Made by a program: the position numbers and the translations under genes. A DNA stretch of 64,000 nucleotides. It comes from Albugo candida. Taxonomy: Eukaryota; Oomycota; Peronosporomycetes; Albuginales. Each line of letters opens with the position of its first letter. Positions within the stretch are counted from its first letter, which is position 1. The DNA is taken from NCBI GenBank assembly GCA_040437565.1, contig JBDOQK010000036.1, positions 62,001 through 126,000 of the forward strand. Direction: 5' to 3'. The notes below the pieces were generated by a model that saw nothing but the letters and a program-made list of their open reading frames with translations, did no database searches and was not told the DNA's origin. This document shows positions 58,497-64,000 of the stretch, in pieces.

Positions 58497-59150
58497 TTAT
58501 GACATGTAGATGCATGCTAGTAGTGTGTCTTCGATCCCTTTAGCTCGACCACTTCCNNNNNNNNNNNNNNNNNNNNNNNNNNNNNNNNNNNNNNNNNNNN
58601 NNNNNNNNNNNNNNNNNNNNNNNNNNNNNNNNNNNNNNNNNNNNNNNNNNNNNNNNGCATGCGCCAAGAAACAGCTCAAAGAACGGACCGACTGGAGCAA
58701 AATTATCTTCTCCGATGAGAAGCTAATTTTGCTCCAGTCGGTCCGTTCTTTGAGCTGTTTCTTGGCGCATGCCAACCGGGCTTCTTCATGGCGTTTTGTG
58801 AGCTTGTGTGTGGGCTTCATCTTCTTGTAGACGAGATGGGGCACTCGTTGGAGCACGCACTGCACCGCACGCGGGCTCACATGCGGTGCCACGGCGTTTG
58901 CGATTAAATAGGCCGACGAATCACCCTCATTAGCAGCCTTTATGATGCATCGTACGGTACGTGGTCCAAGTTTTGGCTTCCTTCCCGAGCTTCTTTTGAC
59001 CCCATACCCATCCGGATTGCTCAAGTATGTGTGGACGACAGTTTTTGATCGGTCAAGGCTCGTAGCGATTGTTCGGAGGCTCATTTTACTCGACTGGAGG
59101 GCATCGATTTGGCCTTGCTCATTCTCGGTCAAAGACGATCGGCGCCCCAT
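58497..59150 (-). CDS. Tc1-like transposase (middle lost in a gap)
   Basis: The start MGRRSSLTENEQGQIDALQS opens a paired-like double helix-turn-helix DNA-binding domain (MSLRTIATSLDRSKTVVHTY; SSGRKPKLGPRTVRCIIKAA). The linker and the beginning of the DDE domain follow (KLTKRHEEARLACAKKQLKE, then RTDWSKI). After that the reading frame runs into the mirror arm of a palindrome rather than the expected IFSDEK motif, which is instead readable on the other strand at about 58,700-58,720. The last residues before the stop (GSGRAKGIEDTLLACIYMS) lie left of the gap. The central ~100-150 residues, with most of the catalytic core, are not visible, so intactness cannot be judged. Confidence 0.8.
   Translation of the reverse strand: MGRRSSLTENEQGQIDALQSSKMSLRTIATSLDRSKTVVHTYLSNPDGYGVKRSSGRKPKLGPRTVRCIIKAANEGDSSAYLIANAVAPHVSPRAVQCVLQRVPHLVYKKMKPTHKLTKRHEEARLACAKKQLKERTDWSKISFSSEKIILLQSVRSLSCFLAHXXXXXXXXXXXXXXXXXXXXXXXXXXXXXXXXXXGSGRAKGIEDTLLACIYMS
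58657..58772. repeat. 116-bp near-perfect palindrome at a gap edge
   Basis: Left arm 58657-58705 and right arm 58724-58772 are exact reverse complements (49 bp). The 18-base centre is itself nearly palindromic around CGAT. It starts at the first base after the N run and lies within the transposase, as expected for a fold-back contig end. Confidence 0.92.
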
Positions 59151-59475
59151 GCTCTACGGACAACTACACCACGATCGAAGCATGAGCAAGTAACCAAGAC
59201 ACAGACGCATATAGTCAACGCAATTAGTAGCGAATAGAGCGCCGCACATACCATCGCGGTCGAGTTGCAGATCTGTCCCTATCAACATGTCGCTCCACCA
59301 ATGGAGGGTCAGAGTCAAAAGCTTGGCTTCCAGATCTCCGATCGAGACAAAACAAACGCCAAAATGCTCACCCATGGTATGCATTGATATTATCCAATCA
59401 GACTGCAGAAATGTGTAAAATGGAGCGAAATTTAATGAATAAACAGGTGTCCCTATCTATTTGTCGCAGAGTGTA

Positions 59476-60139
59476 CTATTCGTTTTAGGATCATTACAAT
59501 TTTGTCAAATTAATAATCCAGAAGTGATTTTTTCGAATGCGGCGACTATTGATGACGTGCACAAGGCGTCGGAGAGAAAGAGAAGAGGTTCTGCAGTTAC
59601 ATTCTTTCATCCGTATTTCAAGCAATACTAACTGCAAACAAAACAAGCCTTCAAATACGTGTTCAAGCCCTATATGTGCTGTATAGACATGTATATACAT
59701 ACAGCAGAGTGATACAACGTTTAGATATTGGTAACTTCCGTTACGCGTAAATTCCTTGTCTACGACAATCAATTAAATGTTTGATCATTGATCTGATCCA
59801 TGACTGCTTGACTGGGAAGATGCAACTTGCATAGTCTTGGCGTAAAACTGTCGTCAGTCTTGACTTGTAATCACAATGACCTGCTCATCAAATGGTTTGG
59901 CAAACTCGCAAACGTTGCATCTTCATGATAGCTCCTGAAGAAAACTGTTTTTACGAAGTACCCGGAGCTGTGTCACGATGTGAGTGATTCCGAAAAAAAT
60001 ATATACTTCTACATAATGCCAATGTAAATGATTTGAGCGATAAAGTATTACAAGCCGTCATTTACTATGATTATTTCTGTAGTTAGAGGCGACTCGCTAC
60101 CTAGGTTATTTCCAAGCGTTAAATCCTGATCTCTCTTTT
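59476..60139. other. 664-bp stretch, nothing recognised
   Basis: Sequence right of the Tc1 element. Only short frames, no family signature. It may include the continuation of Copia fossil C, but I could not show this. Confidence 0.3.
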
Positions 60140-62173
60140 ATCAGGTATTTCAGGGCCCTACAGCTCGGCGCTTTTAATTTTCAATAATTGAATTCGACCA
60201 TCAAGCTGACATGTTTGCGATAAGACTTCGCTAAGTAAGGAACTGAGTGTGTAATCGCTGCTCTTGACGACACGTGACGACCAGGTTGTTCATACTTTTT
60301 CTCTCGGTTAATATCCAGTAGGGGCTGGTATATATCCTCCCCAAATGAATGGTCAGCTAGTCAGTCAGCGATATTTGACCTTCAGCGATCCAATCCCCAT
60401 ACTACAGCCAGAAAAGTTTCAGAATGACTGGGGTCGCATTTTTAGGCGTCTATGCTTCTCAGTCATGAAGCTTTCTGGGAGGAGCAGCAGCATATTACAA
60501 AGTATAAAAAACAAACCGCTTTACCACCAGCTCTCTTTTTATTGGAAGGCTTCAATTCCAAAATTGCGCGATAAGTTAATGAAAATTATTCGTTTTCTTA
60601 TATACTCGAGAGTACAGAATACCGAACGGCGTTTCGACTGCGAGTACTTCTTGCTGACTTTGTTAATCCCTTAACGGATACAGCTTCCGCGAAAAGCTCG
60701 TGCGCAAAATGACAACACGGCAAGGCATTCCATAAAAGGTCCCGGTATTTGATCAGATTGACTACATCATTAATAGTCTGAGTTCTAAGTTCATGTTTTC
60801 CAGTTTACTACATTGGCTCGAAATACTTGTTTGTAGCGATCATCCAGTGATGACCAAGTCTATTAAGCTACCTGATGTGTATTTAAGACTTATCTGCAAC
60901 TCACGCACGCATACTTTGGCACGCATACTTATATCACACTCCTTAGCGTCACGGATATATTTGATCTATACCATCGAACCATCACTAATAGCCTAACTCT
61001 CTTCGAAAACTTTCGCGGAAGATTCCACTGCTCCATTATATCAAATTGCGCCAAAGAAGCCAGCGCACTAGAATTTGCACAGAGACCGACCCACAACACG
61101 AAACAANNNNNNNNNNNNNNNNNNNNNNNNNNNNNNNNNNNNNNNNNNNNNNNNNNNNNNNNNNNNNNNNNNNNNNNNNNNNNNNNNNNNNNNNNNNNNN
61201 NNNNNNATCAGGTATTTCAGGGCCCTACAGCTCGGCGCTTTTAATTTTCAATAATTGAATTCGACCATCAAGCTGACATGTTTGCGATAAGACTTCGCTA
61301 AGTAAGGAACTGAGTGTGTAATCGCTGCTCTTGACGACACGTGACGACCAGGTTGTTCATACTTTTTCTCTCGGTTAATATCCAGTAGGGGCTGGTATAT
61401 ATCCTCCCCAAATGAATGGTCAGCTAGTCAGTCAGCGATATTTGACCTTCAGCGATCCAATCCCCATACTACAGCCAGAAAAGTTTCAGAATGACTGGGG
61501 TCGCATTTTTAGGCGTCTATGCTTCTCAGTCATGAAGCTTTCTGGGAGGAGCAGCAGCATATTACAAAGTATAAAAAACAAACCGCTTTACCACCAGCTC
61601 TCTTTTTATTGGAAGGCTTCAATTCCAAAATTGCGCGATAAGTTAATGAAAATTATTCGTTTTCTTATATACTCGAGAGTACAGAATACCGAACGGCGTT
61701 TCGACTGCGAGTACTTCTTGCTGACTTTGTTAATCCCTTAACGGATACAGCTTCCGCGAAAAGCTCGTGCGCAAAATGACAACACGGCAAGGCATTCCAT
61801 AAAAGGTCCCGGTATTTGATCAGATTGACTACATCATTAATAGTCTGAGTTCTAAGTTCATGTTTTCCAGTTTACTACATTGGCTCGAAATACTTGTTTG
61901 TAGCGATCATCCAGTGATGACCAAGTCTATTAAGCTACCTGATGTGTATTTAAGACTTATCTGCAACTCACGCACGCATACTTTGGCACGCATACTTATA
62001 TCACACTCCTTAGCGTCACGGATATATTTGATCTATACCATCGAACCATCACTAATAGCCTAACTCTCTTCGAAAACTTTCGCGGAAGATTCCACTGCTC
62101 CATTATATCAAATTGCGCCAAAGAAGCCAGCGCACTAGAATTTGCACAGAGACCGACCCACAACACGAAACAA
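60140..62173. repeat. 100-N gap with about 967-bp flanking direct duplicate
   Basis: Positions 60140-61106 recur at 61207-62173 (offset 1,067) around N at 61107-61206. Each copy holds a 109-codon open frame (60345-60674 and 61412-61741) with no recognisable family, plus a second short frame. Once merged, this is about 1 kb of unassigned sequence. Confidence 0.9.
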
Positions 62174-62580
62174 TGGAGCTTAAATCCGATCAGAAGCAGC
62201 TCCGTTACTGTACTACCACTAGTGATCACCTCATCGATCTATTAATGTATCGCTCTCGTCGCCACCTTTCGCTGCCGGGCTATAGAAAGCTTGCATGTTC
62301 TTCAGAAGCTTCTAAAGGCATTTATGAGTGATCGGGTACACGCGTGATTGGTAATTTCACGCAATATCCCAAGCTATTATAATTGTTTTTTCAATCCAAT
62401 TTAGCTAGCTTTATTATCGCTACATCACTGTGAATGGAAACGATATGAACACGCCCAATAGATGGGCAAAATTCGCCAGGAAATATGACCGCGGGGGAAC
62501 AATTATGCAACAGATGCAATGAGCGTGCAAGCTAAATGGCAGAAACACAGTCCTTCTTTAATTGTCGATCCTAGCAAAAG

Positions 62581-63174
62581 TGTAACGGGGTTACACGTCG
62601 ATTAGTAACCGTTGTGCAGTGTGGTACACATTTGGGACGCTTTGGGTTATTCGCTTTAGGAGCTGACGCGTGTCAGCCACCGGATATTAGTACCTAGGTT
62701 AGGTACGTTTAGCGTAAGGTACTCTNNNNNNNNNNNNNNNNNNNNNNNNNNNNNNNNNNNNNNNNNNNNNNNNNNNNNNNNNNNNNNNNNNNNNNNNNNN
62801 NNNNNNNNNNNNNNNNNNNNNNNNNGGTACACATTTGGGACGCTTTGGGTTATTCGCTTTAGGAGCTGACGCGTGTCAGCCACCGGATATTAGTACCTAG
62901 GTTAGGTACGTTTAGCGTAAGGTACTCTACTAGATAAAATTAAATAAAGAACAGTTCCCCTTTAGATTAGTTAGAGACACGTGCCTGCTTCAGGCGTCTC
63001 AGATCTTGTGCACTTTGTGCTGTGTTGTCGATTCCCGGAATCGTTAGGTCCCTTGAAGAAGGACCTTAAGCGTTCAAGCTTGTTGACTCGTTGATTCTAG
63101 TTCTTTTAAAGAACTAAGTTGCTCGTTGAGTAGATAGCCTTCCTCTGGCAAGGAGCTACAGTAGCTCCACTACA
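62581..63174. mobile_element. probable solo LTR, hairpin-rich
   Basis: The segment begins TGTAAC and ends CTACA, as LTRs do. It is flanked by AAAAG on the left and CAAAG on the right, a near-match target duplication. It has no coding capacity and is about 390 bp once the duplicated gap flank (203 bp) is discounted. It contains at least eight short stem-loops. Gypsy-type LTRs of oomycetes are a plausible source; a non-autonomous hairpin element is an alternative. Orientation is not determined. Confidence 0.5.
62623..62928. repeat. 100-N gap with 103-bp flanking direct duplicate
   Basis: Positions 62623-62725 recur at 62826-62928 around N at 62726-62825, inside the probable solo LTR. Confidence 0.88.
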
Positions 63175-63189
63175 CAAAGCGATAATCCG

Positions 63190-63830
63190 CGATGATCAAA
63201 ACCTCACATCAACTGCGTGCGAAATTCCCAATCATGCTATCGCCATTGCCAACCTCAATTTCAATAAATCCGTTGGCTGCTGTGCCAATTTTCGGCCGAT
63301 TATTATTCTCGACATCACGCGCAAAACCAAATCAAAGGTCTTTCTTAATCGGATTTCAAGAATAGTAATTGAATGGCCATCGTCTGGCCGAAGTTGCTGT
63401 CGACTCTCCGCACAACCACTTTCTCTTGTTCATTACTATTGGCCATACGCTATCAAACCAAGGATTTCTGCAGGTAGCAGATATTGGGGTGATCGAAATA
63501 GATAAGCTGCCTCAACCGACAATTCATATGGTATGGGCCTGCCCATATCGTATCGCAATAATGCGCCAATTCCATACAAATATGAATACTCTCATAATTG
63601 AGCTCATTCAGCCATTTTGTACTCTCGATAAACATAAATTGCCTCTCGGTCTCATCTTTATAATGAACAAAGATGAACTGCAGCTAATAAAAGAGCTCCT
63701 TGTTGACACCGCAAAACAATTCTCTCTCTCTACGCGAGCTCAACATCATGTGTGTCCTTTTTCCTTCAACCCTACTCGCCTTGATCATATTCTGACTGCA
63801 TTGAGCTGGGTTTCCACTTATGGTGATTAA
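63190..63830 (+). pseudogene. unrecognised gene remnant directly after the LTR
   Basis: Two overlapping frames are protein-like. The first (about 63,190-63,380) reads IPNHAIAIANLNFNKSVGCC and IIILDITRKTKSKVFLNRIS; the second, offset by one frame, runs from about 63,369 to the stop at 63,830 with LFITIGHTLSNQGFLQVADI and LIFIMNKDELQLIKELLVDT. The second frame has no ATG near its beginning; its first Met lies at HMVWACPYR. The pieces may be one host gene whose 5' part was cut off by the LTR and which has since shifted frame, or a gene with an unrecognised intron. No family is recognised. Confidence 0.3.
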
Positions 63831-64000
63831 CTTACAACTTCGACAAAACAGAGCCGACAACTATTGCCCGCGCATCGTGTTCAGCTGATAAAATCTGGAG
63901 CAAACGGATCAAATGGCTGAAATTTTCTGGTTATCATATATCAGCGAAAAATAAATATAGCGGTTACTTTCCAGAATTATTTGTAAGATGCGGGGTCTTA
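63831..64000. other. window end, nothing recognised
   Basis: No ORF, repeat or RNA gene was seen in the last 170 bp. Confidence 0.4.

Larger units (their letters stand above)
58259..59473 (-). mobile_element. Tc1/mariner-family DNA transposon with IR/DR-like ends
   Basis: 28-bp terminal inverted repeats lie at 58259-58286 and 59446-59473 (27 of 28 match) and are flanked by TA on both sides (58257-58258, 59474-59475), the Tc1/mariner target duplication. A second, shorter copy of the same motif lies about 180 bp inside each end (58437-58460 and 59274-59293), giving an IR/DR arrangement. The transposase is on the minus strand. An assembly gap (58557-58656) removes its middle. Confidence 0.92.

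Overview
The window looks like nuclear DNA of an oomycete. Short GT-AG introns of about 48-82 bp interrupt almost every host gene, the genes are tightly packed on both strands, and the transposable elements (Copia-type and chromodomain Gypsy retroelements, a MULE, a Tc1/mariner and a hAT-like gene) fit that group. The compact introns and moderate AT-richness would suit Albugo (white blister rust), but the genus is an inference from general knowledge, not something the sequence proves.

Positions 1-30,300 are gene-dense. In order they hold a mitochondrial F1-ATPase beta subunit (partial), a PP2A B56 regulatory subunit, a cyclic-nucleotide-binding-fold/mitochondrial-carrier-like fusion, a long EF-hand/WD40 protein, a ubiquitin-like-domain protein resembling BAG6, a small unknown ORF, NOP10 (a tiny two-exon gene), Ran GTPase, a DUF4604/KIAA1143-like protein, a four-domain voltage-gated cation channel with N-terminal EF-hands, a C2-domain protein, a long BED-finger hAT-derived protein, a divergent TATA-binding protein in six exons, and a SAM-domain protein. 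They are housekeeping and signalling genes with no operon-like logic. Several are arranged head-to-head (NOP10/Ran) or tail-to-tail (Ran/DUF4604).

Positions 30,300-64,000 are mostly repeat-derived and gene-poor. There is a broken chromodomain Gypsy fossil (minus strand), three broken Copia-type fossils, a decayed MULE abutting one of them, a Tc1/mariner element inserted into a Copia fossil, and a hairpin-rich probable solo LTR. Host genes in this half are few: a coiled-coil protein, a possible small secreted protein, a small single-span membrane protein, and the 25S rRNA methyltransferase BMT2. Remnants of an AN1 zinc-finger gene and a CCA-adding enzyme gene lie between them.

An important caution concerns the assembly. 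There are ten runs of exactly 100 N. Nine sit between directly repeated, apparently identical flanks of 23 bp to about 2.0 kb, and the tenth is next to a near-perfect palindrome. The simplest reading is unmerged contig overlaps (and one fold-back contig end). The apparent second copies of Ran exon 1, part of channel domain IV, most of the hAT-like gene, BMT2 and others should therefore not be counted as gene duplications.
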